Source: Hippasteria phrygiana
Taxonomy: Eukaryota > Echinodermata > Asteroidea > Valvatida > Goniasteridae
DNA: 64,000 nucleotides
Assembly: GCA_037893225.1 (NCBI GenBank)
Contig: JAZGUH010000207.1
Location: forward strand, 992,001 to 1,056,000
Reading direction: 5' to 3'
Numbering within the stretch: position 1 is the first letter of the stretch; each line of letters opens with the position of its first letter. Under the pieces are notes generated by a model. That model saw only the letters and a program-made list of their open reading frames with translations, searched no databases and was not told the origin of the DNA. The position numbers and the translations under genes were made by a program. Shown here piece after piece: positions 33,352 to 43,577 of this stretch.

Positions 33352-36300
33352 TCAGTTCTTAATGCCACAGAGCCTAAAGGGAATGGGGATCTGGGTAAGT
33401 AAAGCCTTGGTCAAACCAGGAGTATCATCTTCGTCATACTTGGCCAGTTTTACAAGCCGGGCGACAGGACGCTTGTACTCTCGGTTCTTCACTTGAACGT
33501 TGACCACCCTAACTCGGTTGTCGTCACCAGGAAAGACATGGGAAACAGTCCCCACTGGCCACTGAGATCTTGGTAACTGAGGATCTGCTATCATGACAAC
33601 ATCTCCCTTTGACAGGTTCTCCTCTTCCCTTTGCCACTTCTGGCGGGTTTGAAGGGTAGGAAGATAGGACCTGACAAAGTGACGCCAGAATTGGTCGGCT
33701 AGCACCTGGCTGTGCCGCCAACTCCTGCGGCCCCTGAGCTCAGACTCGTCATAGACTACCATCGGTAGCGCTGGATCCCGTCGACCCATCAGAAGCATGT
33801 TTGGCGTCACAGGATCCACGTCGGCAATCTCAGATGAAGCATAACCAAGAGGTTTTGAGTTCAGGATGCCTTCCACCTCTGCAAGCATAGTGCGGAGCAC
33901 AGCATCGGTTACTGTCCTGTCTCCTAGTACGGCCTTTAATGCCCCTTTGGCCGACCTAACCTCCCGTTCCCAAGTTCCACCAAAATGGGGTGCGTTGGGG
34001 GGATTGAATCTGAACTTGACTCGATACTCGGCAAGTCGCTGCACAACTTCTGGTTCCATCGCCTTCAAAGTCTGCCCGATTTCTGTGTCAGCCCCCTTGA
34101 AATTTGTTCCACAGTCACTGAGCAGTTCAAACGGAACCCCTCTAAGGGAGGCAAAGCGCCTATAAGCCATCAAAAAATGATCAGCATCAAGGCTCTCCAG
34201 AAGATCGAGATGCACTGCACGAGTGGTCATACATTTGAAAAGCAATCCCCACCTTTTCTCCTGCCTGCGACCAAACTTCACACGCATGGGCCCAAAACAA
34301 TCTACTCCAGTAGAGTAGAAAGGTGGTTTGCCCAGACGCAACCTGCACTTTGGTAGATCGCCCATGCGTGGGACTTTGGGCTTCGCTCGCCAACGGCGAC
34401 ATTCTGTGCAGGCACGAAGGACTCCCTTGACCACACTACGTCCCCTCAGAATCCAAAATCTACGTCGTAAATGGGCGAACACCTGCTCCGTGCCAGCTTG
34501 GTGACTAAAATGGGCATCGGCATATTTAATCAGGAGTCTGGTGACAGGATGATGTGGGTCAAGTACAACTGGATGGGGCTCAATCAAGATCAGGTCAGTC
34601 TTGGCTACCTTCCTGAGCCGACCTCCGACTCTAATCAGTTTGTCCGCTGGATCAAGCTCAGGTGACAATTCCAGAAGACGACTGCTTCTGGGTATCTCCT
34701 TATTGGATGAGAGCGCAGTGACGTCTTCCTTGAAGGTGTCACTTTGTGCCTGTCGTAGGAGCAGGATTTCTATCTCACGAGTTTGCTCTGGAGTCAGCGT
34801 GCCGTCAAGCAACAGGTCATCTGGGTAGCGCTGCTTACCAACTGCACTCACCAATTCTGCCCAGCTGTGAAAGGTTGAGATATCAACATCTACCGATGGA
34901 GTGGTAGCTGTGAGTCCACAGAAGACGCTCTTTATTTCATTATGTACCTCTGAGGAGTTCACACGAGTTTGGGCCAAGATACCCGCACTGTCCTTCTGCC
35001 ATTGCTCAGGCAGGTCAAGAAGCCACTTTGGGCCCTCAGTCCACCTCGAACCTTCCCCCAGGTTGTTAACTGGCAGGCCACGGGTTACATCATCAGCAGG
35101 GTTGTCCGCAGTACGGACATAACGCCACTCAATGCCATCTGTCAAGGTTTGTATCTCGGCTATTCGGGTCCCAACAAATACCTTGAAACGGCACGACTCT
35201 GACTGAATCCAGCTGAGCACTGTTGTGGAGTCACTCCACATCAAAGTGTACTGGATCTCAACTGTTAGGGCTTCAGTAACAACTTGACAAAGTTGTGCAC
35301 CCAGGAGAGCTGCCATCAGCTCCAGACGTGGCATAGACAGGAGACGTTTCGGTGCAACCCGACATTTGGCCATTACAAAGCTCAAATGGACACCCCCTTG
35401 ACGGTCAACTGTACGCAGGTAGGCAACTGCTCCGTATAGCTTCTCTGAAGCATCGCAAAAAATGTGCAGGGACCTCACTGCTGTTGCTGTGTCAAAATGT
35501 GGTGGGGTGTAACACCGCGGCAACCGTACTTGTGGGATATAATCCAACTCGGTGCACCACTCTTCCCATCTCTGAGTCAAGTCGGGGTCAGTCACCCTCT
35601 CATCCCAATCTAACTTTCCAATCCATAAGTCACGAACCAACAACTTGGCTCTGGCGGTAAATGGGGCAATGTCCCCCAGTGGCTCAAATTGGCTAGCCAG
35701 GACTCTAAGAGCTTTGCGCTTAGTCAGCACGTTGTTTTCTGGAACCTTAGCCGGGTGGTACAGCTCGTCACTCTTCCAGTCCCAACATAATCCAAGAGCC
35801 GGTTCTGGATCACCTTCTTGCAGACCGAGTGACAATGACTGCACCTGACGAGTTGAGCGTGCTTCCACGGGAAGACACTGGAGTGTGGTAGGGTGACTGC
35901 TTGCATATTTCACCATCTGAAAACCTGCCTCTTGCAGGCATTTGCGTGTGCTGAGGACAAGTTCGGTTGCATGTTGCTCGGTGTCTCGGCTAGCAAGCTG
36001 ATTGTCCACATACGTCTCCTTCTCGATGGTATCCTGCACCTGAGGATACTGCTCTACCCGGTCTTTTGCTGCCTTCTGAAGGGCGAATGTGGCACAGCAA
36101 GGACTGCATGCGGCCCCAAACGGCAGCACCATCCACTCGATGATAACCCACTTGTCAAGTTGTTCATCCTTCCAAAGAAACCGGAACATGTGCCGCTCTT
36201 CGGGACAAAGCCTCACTTGATGGAACATGGCGGTAATATCACCCGACACCGCCACACGACCCTGGCGAAAGCGCAGGAGAACATCCAACAGTGATGGACC

Positions 36301-39300
36301 TAAAAATGGGCCCGCAAGCAGTTCACGGTTGAGGTTCTGGCCACCGTACTCAAACGAGCAATTAAAAACAAGACGGTACTTGCCACTGCTGTGCACAACG
36401 TGACATGGAATGTACCAACCATGTTGCTGATCTACTGACAAATCATCCACGGGTCCAAGGAGCCTCACGTGTCCCTGATCTTGGAGCTTCTGGATGTAGG
36501 TGCAGCAGTAATCAGCCAAATCTGGGTCTCGCTCAATCTTCTTTTGGTTAGAGCGTGCCAAGGCCAGTACTGCTTGGGGAAGACTGGAGGGTCTGTTGTG
36601 GTTTGGTTTCCATAAGAGTGGAGTCTCTAGTCGTTTCACACCGTCAACTTTGACCTCTTTGGTGTTCTCCTCCAAGGTGTTGATGGCAAGCTTGTCATTC
36701 CTTGAGCGGGTTGCTTGCTTCTCATTGACATGAGGTAACTTGTCGACCATCATAAATCGCTCCATCATTTGGTGCAGCTGCTGGTCTGGTTGCTGTGAGG
36801 CACATGAGGTGAACAAGACTCGCTGGCCTGCCAACGTCTTGCCTGGGATTTGCAGACCTTGGTGACCGAGGACAGTCCAGCCAAACAAAGTGTTTACCGC
36901 CACAGGTGAACTAAACTTAGGGCCAGTACGAGCTTCCGTTGAGAGCGTCAATTCGACATGATCTGCACCAATAAGGACAGAAGGTTGGACTCTACGGGCA
37001 GAGAATAGCGGTAGCCCTCTCAAGTGTGGCCACTTGTCTTGTAGTTGTTCTGCAGACACAGTGTAGTCGACAAGTTGAACATCCGGGGCTGTGAATGCAC
37101 ACTGAATGGCATACTTCTCTTGATCTCCTCGAGCTGACACCTCGAAACTGACACATTTTCCCTTCCAGCTGGTGTCGCCCATCACTGTAGTGATGCAAAG
37201 TTGTTCGTCACGACCTGGAATGTTCAAGTTGTCTACAACTGACTGGAGAACCATCGTCCGTTCTGCACATTCATCCAACACACCAAAAGTTTCAATAGTA
37301 CCTGCAGGCCCATGTACGGTAAGTGGTACGACTTTAATCAACACATCACGGTTGTAGTCAACTCTAGGACAAGGCCCAACTCCAGAGCACAACACAGCAT
37401 TCTTAACTGCTGGTTCAATCAGCTCGTGGAGGCTGGTGCGATGGTCTCCAGAACATTCCTTGCACTTCTTGGGATAGGGACACTCCTTTTCATGTTTCTT
37501 TGCACATTTTGTGCATCTTTGGTTTGTCTTCAACCACTGGCACTTCTGGTCCCGTGTCAGTCCCTGAAATTTTTGACAAGTCTCCAGGTAGTGGCCTGAT
37601 TCCTTTACTTTGCAATACAGACAGGTAACTCTTTCTGGAGTCATCACAGGTGTGCCATTACCACTTTGGTATTTGGTCTCCCCGTTGGTCTTGGTCGTTG
37701 ATTTAGTTGTAGACTGAAGACCAGCTTGGGCCATATAAGACCTTGAAGGATGTGGTTGGTTCCCAGTAGACTTCTTCTGACTGCGATCCTTCCAATGAAA
37801 GGACTCCCGGCTGGACTTGGACTTGTTTGCCCTTTCGAGGAGGATCAATCCTGCAGGTCCAGTCTTCTTCTTCAACCAGTGGCTGAGGTTGTGCACTGTG
37901 TACTTCATTCCTTGACCTTGTTCCCACATCTTAGAGAGGAATTCCGAGTGGAGCCTCTCTGGTAGTTTCTTTACCAGTTCGGTGGCATAACGATGATGTT
38001 TGAGTTCGTCATGGAAGTCAAACTTCTCTGCTGTGTCTACTGCAGTGGCTAGCTCATCGGAGAAGTCACGAAGTCCAGACCAATCATTGTAAGGCAGGAC
38101 TGGACGAGACTCAAGCTGATCGAGTAGGCCTTGGATGATTCTCCCTGGGTCCCCAAACGCGTTTTCAAATTGCTTTATAGTGGCTTCGTACGCTCCATCT
38201 CCCAAGATGAGGTTGCGGTCTGCAATGGCCAGTGGACGACCGCCTAGGTGGCTCCGTAGGTAGGTGAACTTGGTAGCCTCGGGCAGGTGGTTCATAGGAC
38301 CGTTCATGATGCTGTCCCACAAGGATTTAAAGGTAACATACTGTTTAACATCATGCTCACTGTCAAACTTAGGGATGTCCAGCTTAGGGAGACTGTCCCA
38401 AATCCCAAAGCCATAGCCGAACGGGCCTGTGAAAGCTGTCACAGGACTTTTTCTGGCATTGGCAGTTGGAGTTGTGGACCTGTCCCTTACTTTGGAAGAT
38501 CCCTTAGGACAGCATGAAAGCTTGTTACCTCCGTCACTGTCTGATGGGTCATCAGCACCAGGGGAATGTGACTCACTCTGCTCTTCAAATCTGGAGGTGT
38601 CTGCTCCGCAGGTCGGTGAGTTTGGACTCTTGTCGTTCCTGCTGGGTACCTGCCTTGAAGGGTTGATTTGCGTTCTGCACTGACCACCCCACACTTCTGT
38701 TGCTGGCGCACCATTGGTGGACGGGAACTGGGGCACTGGTAAACTGTTAAACAAACGCACTGTGGGTGAAGACTGAACTAACACGGTGTTAGGTAAAAAT
38801 GCAGGAAGATTTGGGTTGAAGGAATGTGGCAAAGAACTGGCTACATTCTCGCTTGCCGCCCCGTGAGCAACGTGACTTGGAATAGGGTTGGCCATACTAA
38901 GCTGCGACCGCGGCGCGAGCAAAGGTGCAGTTGCATGTGCGAGCGCAGGTGCAAGCGTAGCAGCATAATGAGTGACTGAGGCACTAGTACTAGTGCGCAA
39001 AATTAACCTGGGATCAGAATCACTCACCCCCCTTTCAACCCATGCCTGTGTTCTCTCTGGGACCGACTCATCCTGACCTGGCAAGTTACCACCTTGTTCT
39101 AACTGTTCAACTATTGCAAGTTCTTGCTGCAGTCTTTCAGTTTCAAGCTGAATTTGAGCCTGTCTCAAGTCCGAGTCAATCTGGATCTCTCTCTGCGCGA
39201 CCTGGAACTGGAACTGTGCAGTCTGGAACTGGACTTGCGATCTCTCCTCCTCTGCTTTTCTCCGGAGCTCCTCAAGCTTCCTGCGTGACTCCTGGTCTGC

Positions 39301-39684
39301 CAGTCGTCTTGCGATCTCCGACTTGGATGATCTGACTGAGGAGTTGTGTGAGATCTTACTGCAGATGGAGGGGGGTTGGCCAGTATCCATAGGTCGCTGG
39401 GGCTGAGAAAAGTCCAGCAGACTGGGTGGGAGTGTCACTTGGTGGTCTTGAGAGAGGTGAGTCGGGATCCGACGATGACGAGCAGGTCGATCCATAGCAA
39501 GAGTAGTGACGGTTGGTTGAGTGGGTGCATGACAAATGGTTGCGTAGGTGTTTGGCAGTTGAGAAGCCACAGACGCAGTTGTAGTGGCAGGCATGGTTGG
39601 GTCTGCCATAGTGTGGTGTTCATCAGGGTACACGGGTGTTGTGATAGACATTCTAACGTATTCGATGAATGCCGAGTTATTCAC
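33352..39684 (-). CDS. BEL/Pao Gag-Pol polyprotein
   Basis: Uninterrupted 2,110 residues. A Glu/Gln-rich coiled coil lies at about 121-196 and a Pro/Ser-rich linker to about 430. The Gag-like DUF1759 region is at about 432-620. Zinc knuckles start with C688, C691, H698, C703, and a second Cys/His cluster is at 724-753. The retropepsin-like DUF1758 region has D804, but in LDEC rather than D-S/T-G. Reverse transcriptase spans about 1085-1270 with D1149 (SGDI) and YVDN at 1225-1228. RNase H has D1411, E1455, D1485 and D1531. Integrase has H1725, H1728, C1759, C1762, then D1795, D1857, E1906. A DUF5641-type C-terminal domain covers about 2020-2080. The start chosen is the first Met, 10 nt from the primer site; M26 is an alternative. 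It ends 137 bp before the 3' LTR. Function: particle formation, reverse transcription and integration of the element. Confidence 0.96.
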   Translation of the reverse strand: MNNSAFIEYVRMSITTPVYPDEHHTMADPTMPATTTASVASQLPNTYATICHAPTQPTVTTLAMDRPARHRRIPTHLSQDHQVTLPPSLLDFSQPQRPMDTGQPPSICSKISHNSSVRSSKSEIARRLADQESRRKLEELRRKAEEERSQVQFQTAQFQFQVAQREIQIDSDLRQAQIQLETERLQQELAIVEQLEQGGNLPGQDESVPERTQAWVERGVSDSDPRLILRTSTSASVTHYAATLAPALAHATAPLLAPRSQLSMANPIPSHVAHGAASENVASSLPHSFNPNLPAFLPNTVLVQSSPTVRLFNSLPVPQFPSTNGAPATEVWGGQCRTQINPSRQVPSRNDKSPNSPTCGADTSRFEEQSESHSPGADDPSDSDGGNKLSCCPKGSSKVRDRSTTPTANARKSPVTAFTGPFGYGFGIWDSLPKLDIPKFDSEHDVKQYVTFKSLWDSIMNGPMNHLPEATKFTYLRSHLGGRPLAIADRNLILGDGAYEATIKQFENAFGDPGRIIQGLLDQLESRPVLPYNDWSGLRDFSDELATAVDTAEKFDFHDELKHHRYATELVKKLPERLHSEFLSKMWEQGQGMKYTVHNLSHWLKKKTGPAGLILLERANKSKSSRESFHWKDRSQKKSTGNQPHPSRSYMAQAGLQSTTKSTTKTNGETKYQSGNGTPVMTPERVTCLYCKVKESGHYLETCQKFQGLTRDQKCQWLKTNQRCTKCAKKHEKECPYPKKCKECSGDHRTSLHELIEPAVKNAVLCSGVGPCPRVDYNRDVLIKVVPLTVHGPAGTIETFGVLDECAERTMVLQSVVDNLNIPGRDEQLCITTVMGDTSWKGKCVSFEVSARGDQEKYAIQCAFTAPDVQLVDYTVSAEQLQDKWPHLRGLPLFSARRVQPSVLIGADHVELTLSTEARTGPKFSSPVAVNTLFGWTVLGHQGLQIPGKTLAGQRVLFTSCASQQPDQQLHQMMERFMMVDKLPHVNEKQATRSRNDKLAINTLEENTKEVKVDGVKRLETPLLWKPNHNRPSSLPQAVLALARSNQKKIERDPDLADYCCTYIQKLQDQGHVRLLGPVDDLSVDQQHGWYIPCHVVHSSGKYRLVFNCSFEYGGQNLNRELLAGPFLGPSLLDVLLRFRQGRVAVSGDITAMFHQVRLCPEERHMFRFLWKDEQLDKWVIIEWMVLPFGAACSPCCATFALQKAAKDRVEQYPQVQDTIEKETYVDNQLASRDTEQHATELVLSTRKCLQEAGFQMVKYASSHPTTLQCLPVEARSTRQVQSLSLGLQEGDPEPALGLCWDWKSDELYHPAKVPENNVLTKRKALRVLASQFEPLGDIAPFTARAKLLVRDLWIGKLDWDERVTDPDLTQRWEEWCTELDYIPQVRLPRCYTPPHFDTATAVRSLHIFCDASEKLYGAVAYLRTVDRQGGVHLSFVMAKCRVAPKRLLSMPRLELMAALLGAQLCQVVTEALTVEIQYTLMWSDSTTVLSWIQSESCRFKVFVGTRIAEIQTLTDGIEWRYVRTADNPADDVTRGLPVNNLGEGSRWTEGPKWLLDLPEQWQKDSAGILAQTRVNSSEVHNEIKSVFCGLTATTPSVDVDISTFHSWAELVSAVGKQRYPDDLLLDGTLTPEQTREIEILLLRQAQSDTFKEDVTALSSNKEIPRSSRLLELSPELDPADKLIRVGGRLRKVAKTDLILIEPHPVVLDPHHPVTRLLIKYADAHFSHQAGTEQVFAHLRRRFWILRGRSVVKGVLRACTECRRWRAKPKVPRMGDLPKCRLRLGKPPFYSTGVDCFGPMRVKFGRRQEKRWGLLFKCMTTRAVHLDLLESLDADHFLMAYRRFASLRGVPFELLSDCGTNFKGADTEIGQTLKAMEPEVVQRLAEYRVKFRFNPPNAPHFGGTWEREVRSAKGALKAVLGDRTVTDAVLRTMLAEVEGILNSKPLGYASSEIADVDPVTPNMLLMGRRDPALPMVVYDESELRGRRSWRHSQVLADQFWRHFVRSYLPTLQTRQKWQREEENLSKGDVVMIADPQLPRSQWPVGTVSHVFPGDDNRVRVVNVQVKNREYKRPVARLVKLAKYDEDDTPGLTKALLTQIPIPFRLCGIKN

Positions 39685-39693
39685 TGGCTGTTT

Positions 39694-39711
39694 ATCCGGC
39701 TCGAAGGACCA
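39694..39711 (-). other. Primer binding site matching tRNA-Tyr
   Basis: The plus strand reads ATCCGGCTCGAAGGACCA, which is the 3' end (T-arm end, acceptor strand, CCA) of eukaryotic tRNA-Tyr, whose 5' end is CCTTCGA. The minus strand is therefore complementary to tRNA-Tyr over 18 nt. It sits six bases from the 5' LTR. Confidence 0.85.
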
Positions 39712-39717
39712 ATTTTC

Positions 39718-40386
39718 TGTAGACTATTATTCCAATTTGACTGGGGCTCCGAAGAATATTCTTTATTTGTTCAAATGGTTTCAAACGTAGTCTTGTTTGT
39801 ACTTTGTAGTATTTGTTCCCTCCCTAGATCGTCCCTCCCTTTCAAGTGAGCCTTGGGAAGAAATAGAGAACAGCTACATGTAATTTACTGCCATATAAAT
39901 AAACAAATACACGTACATCTATTCTAAAGATACATGTGCAATATGAACTGAAAATTGGTGTGATTCATATCCCCAGATAATATAACACCACTCTCACTTA
40001 GGGTGAAAGAGTACAATAAACTGATATGAGGAAAGGTACACATGCAAGGACAGATCAATCGTTATACTGTTATACAGGTATTAACGTTAAATTATGTCAA
40101 ACCCTGCTGGAAAACCCCCATCGGGAAAAGTCCCGGAATTATTCCCAACTAAGTCATAATTACACCCCTAAATAAGCCCCTCGGGGAAATAACCATTTTG
40201 CGGAAAGATCACTTACCCCACTGAGTAATTCTGAACCCTGATTAAGTCAATTACGTGCGAATTTGGGCCGAAAACTTTCACCAAACACCATGTTTTGTCA
40301 TGCAAGGCGGCGGAAAAGCACGCCCTCTTGCGACTGCAGAAAAATGAAGAGCGCCCTCTCGCAAGGCAGGTAGCGCAGCTGCAACA
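39718..40386 (-). repeat. 5' LTR of the BEL/Pao element
   Basis: 669 bp, base-for-base like the 3' LTR on visual comparison. It supplies the promoter for the genomic RNA; I could not identify the core promoter with confidence. GAGGGCG-type words repeat near its upstream end. Confidence 0.95.
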
Positions 40387-40625
40387 CTTTCCATGTAGTC
40401 TCGATACAATAGGCCCAACGACGCAACAGAGCGTCAGACATGAAGAGGGTTCCAGGAATGCCGCTAGGTCCTGACCAACCAGATTTGAAGCAGGCCGCTG
40501 AATCTTATCAAAGAGGGACACAACAGCACGCCGGGGCACCAGCCGAGATGTGGCTGTTACAGTATTCCATGACAGGACGCATGGTTGTCTTATATAGGTG
40601 GAGAGCTAGCGTCTCAAAGGCCCGA
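40387..40625 (-). pseudogene. Non-LTR retrotransposon ORF2 C-terminus, proximal part
   Basis: On the minus strand the frames contain LALHLYKTTMRPVMEYC, SAGAPA, then, after a frameshift, LFDKIQRPASNLVGQ. These are the conserved post-RT segments of CR1/Jockey-like elements. It is truncated at its 5' side and has stops and a frameshift, so it was already dead when the BEL element inserted. The downstream part is at 32279-32545. Confidence 0.75.
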
Positions 40626-42678
40626 AGAAACAAATAATTATGAATTACCTCTTACCCATGAAATGAGATTTTTCCCAAAATTCCCACAATTCCCGAAAGC
40701 TTGAAAATTCCCAAAACTTTTCCGACCGAAAGTTTCCGACTGTTTGCAACCCTAGTTCCTGGTGTGGAAAATATTCCACGTGAAATCTTCGTAGATTTGT
40801 CAAGTTTGGGGATAAAACTCGGCAGTTCTGAAGCGAGTTCAGTGGCCGCAGATCATTTTTAAAGACTACATGAAACGAAATTTTAAATACATAAACCCAC
40901 ACCGTGCACCTCTATATCCAATTAACCATCACTTTCAACCTTCCGAACGGTTTTCCTATCTGAAGGCTTCTTATGCCCCTCTTAGCAATATTGCATATGT
41001 TGCTAATGCCAGTTTACACATTTTGTGAGAACGGGAGTGATGCTTTGGGCCTATCCGTTCTTGTATTGTATACAATAGCCACGTTGTACACAAATATTAT
41101 GGTGAACATGTTTGAGATGGATTTAAAAATATGGCGAGTCACAAGCAGGTTGTAGAATAAAGGGGTTCCACGGGACCGTTTAAATTGGCCTTACTGAAGA
41201 ACACGCGAAAAAATAATTACTGCCTTTCAACGGAGTATTAACTTTTAAGAGTTGACAGAGCAAAAACAGTCACTGTCTCTAGATAAGGCTGAATTATACA
41301 TATCAAAATTAGTAGTCGATATTGGATCAAACCTTGCGTGCATTACTGTCTATTTCCGACTACTAATATAGCCAGGTTTAATCAACCTACTCAAACAAAG
41401 TACCAGTCCTCTTAAGCGATTTCCTCGCATCTGCTCTACCCACGGAGTGCATTTTGCCTGTTTTTTCTTTACTTATCCGTCGGTTTATGTCGTGTGTGCC
41501 TCGCTGCCTTGAACTGAACATATTCTACCTGTAGCGATTATGGTAATGGACAGAACCACCCGTGGCCACATAAAGTATTTTTGTTAGTTGATAGCACGAA
41601 ATGGTTAGAGGTTTTGAGCCCGTGCATGACAGAAAAAGATTGTCTCATGGGACCAGCGATGGCATAGTTTGCTTGGTCGTCGTTTTGTTTAGTTTCCCAG
41701 CAAACAACAGGATTAGGAAACAGAGCTTACGGTTACTTCGAAGCTCCGATTTTCCAAATTCAAACGGAAAAGTATTTGTCACGTGCTTCGCGAAATGAGT
41801 ACAAAGTCGCACCATGACCAAAACAATTGGCATGTTAACATCCGAATACCCTTTTTGTATCATATCCCAAAGTTTGATTACTAAATTCAATCTCTAAATA
41901 TTGTTTTTGGGGGTGAGTTTGCTTTTGCACTGAAAATTAGGGGCCATTCAAAATTGTCAATGTTTTAAATCTCGATTTTTGTAAATTTTTTGACGCACCC
42001 ACCCACCCACCCCAATTTCCGATTTTAAAATATTGATTTCCCATGCAGTTAAAAAAACATGTTCAGTTCAGTGACGGCGTGATGCAGCTGTGGGTCTCCC
42101 CCGCTTGAGCATGTACCCTGATGACTTGTGTTTCATATTAGTAAATAGGATGATTCTTTCATATTTTTCCTTTCTTTTTTTATTGAAAAGTGAATTTCGG
42201 TTTTTAATAATTTTCCTTGACACACCCACCCGCATTTATAAAAAGAAAGAAAAATAAAAAAAATAGAAATAAATCAAAAAGAATTTTCTTTTACAATGGC
42301 CCCTCACGTTCGCATAGTTCTCTGACTTTGAGCTCCAATTTCTTAAAACAAGTGGTCATGACTGACAAGTTTAAAATGGCATAGCATAGTAGGGATGAGC
42401 TAAACACACAATAGGCCTACATCAAATTGAAGCTTATAACCTGTTCTGTCAGGAAGTACCACAATCTCAGTTCTCCACTTTTGATAATCTCCACTCATTT
42501 TTGGCGTCCGCAAGAGAAATCGGACATAAGTCGCAATTGCAATTTATATGAAAATCTTAACAAAACCACGATTCCTGTTTTTGTCAAAATACTGTAGTTT
42601 AAACATATTTAATTCAAAATACCTGGTTTGCTTTTGTGTTGTGACCATGAAATGTGTACAATTTGACATTTTAGTCTG
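40626..42678. other. Non-coding sequence with an old repeat fragment
   Basis: Positions about 41850-42400 share ordered blocks with 10540-10735 (TATATCCCAAAG-like, CTTTGAGCTC, ACAAGTGGTCA). At 41995-42010 there is a short CACCC run. A run near 40665-40740 of short TTCCC/CCGAAAG words may be another decayed repeat. No gene called. Confidence 0.4.
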
Positions 42679-42817
42679 CACTGTTAAAACGGTGTTTAAA
42701 CAAGTTAAACAACCCGGGTTGTTCATGTGCCCTGCTTAAACAGGGCACATGGTTGTTTAAGCAGGGCACTTAAACAACCCGGGTTGTTTAAAAAGTTTGA
42801 ACAGCGTTTTCTCTGTG
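42679..42817. mobile_element. 139-bp palindrome-rich MITE
   Basis: The ends CACTGTTAAAACGGTGTTTA and the reverse complement of the right end (CACAGAGAAAACGCTGTTCA) are inverted. The interior contains two perfect palindromes AACAACCCGGGTTGTT and a hairpin CATGTGCCCTG/CAGGGCACATG. Confidence 0.7.
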
Positions 42818-43577
42818 ATGGTGTACTTCCGAAAAAAATGTGTAAACTACGTATTATTTTCCATTCTCAATGCTGAATTTACGAGTATTCGAATGTTTTC
42901 ACCATTACAAAACTTATATATTCTATATTCTATTATGGAATGCAAATATCATTTTCCAACTTATGTCTGATTTCGCTTGCTGGTGCTACATTTTTTGGTG
43001 CCTGGTCACATTTGATATTGCCTTGGAGGCACCAATTGGTCTATGATAAAAATGTACACTACCACCCCATACAAATGCGCCGTTTGTCTGATAATCATTC
43101 ACGAAAATAATTTCGGGGACGCTAGTTTGGTTCTGAAAAGTCGAACTGTTGGAATTCAGAGTTGTATTCTTGGTCTGTGGCGCTTTGCTTGCGCACAGGC
43201 TACGCTATGTGCGGCGCCAGTCTGAATGTCCGGACGCCAATCCTTAGCATTTTTTCCACAGATTTCTTAGTGAATATTACACATTGTGGTAGAATCTTTG
43301 CACTCAGACATCGGATATAGGTTAGGTAACAAACAAATGAGATGAAATTGGGGGGATATTAAGGCAATGCGTGCCCTTAATCAGTCCTTCATATTATTAG
43401 GCCGGAGAAAAATTAGCTAAATCTGAAAAATGAATAGCGTGTTTGGGCGTCAGTAGTGATATCCGTCTTATCAAGTACCGGTCGATGCCCTGTCCATTAT
43501 CAGACATAGCGCACCCACGGCCGTGTTTCGGCAGGCATGTTTTTTCAAAACTTATTTTACGATTGCGGGGTTACGTT
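42818..43577. other. Non-coding sequence, nothing recognised
   Basis: Only a 60-codon ORF without motif. No repeat relationship noticed. Confidence 0.4.

Larger units (their letters stand above)
32546..40386 (-). mobile_element. Complete BEL/Pao LTR retrotransposon
   Basis: A 7,841-bp element on the minus strand. It has two 669-bp LTRs starting TG and ending CA, which I read as identical, and a 5-bp target duplication CTTTC (32541-32545, 40387-40391). The primer site is next to the 5' LTR, a purine-rich tract is next to the 3' LTR, and one 2,110-codon ORF fills the interior. The domain order protease, RT, RNase H, integrase in one frame with no envelope ORF is that of BEL/Pao. Identical LTRs imply a very recent insertion, because the two LTRs are copied from one template at integration. 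No inactivating change is visible. Confidence 0.97.
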
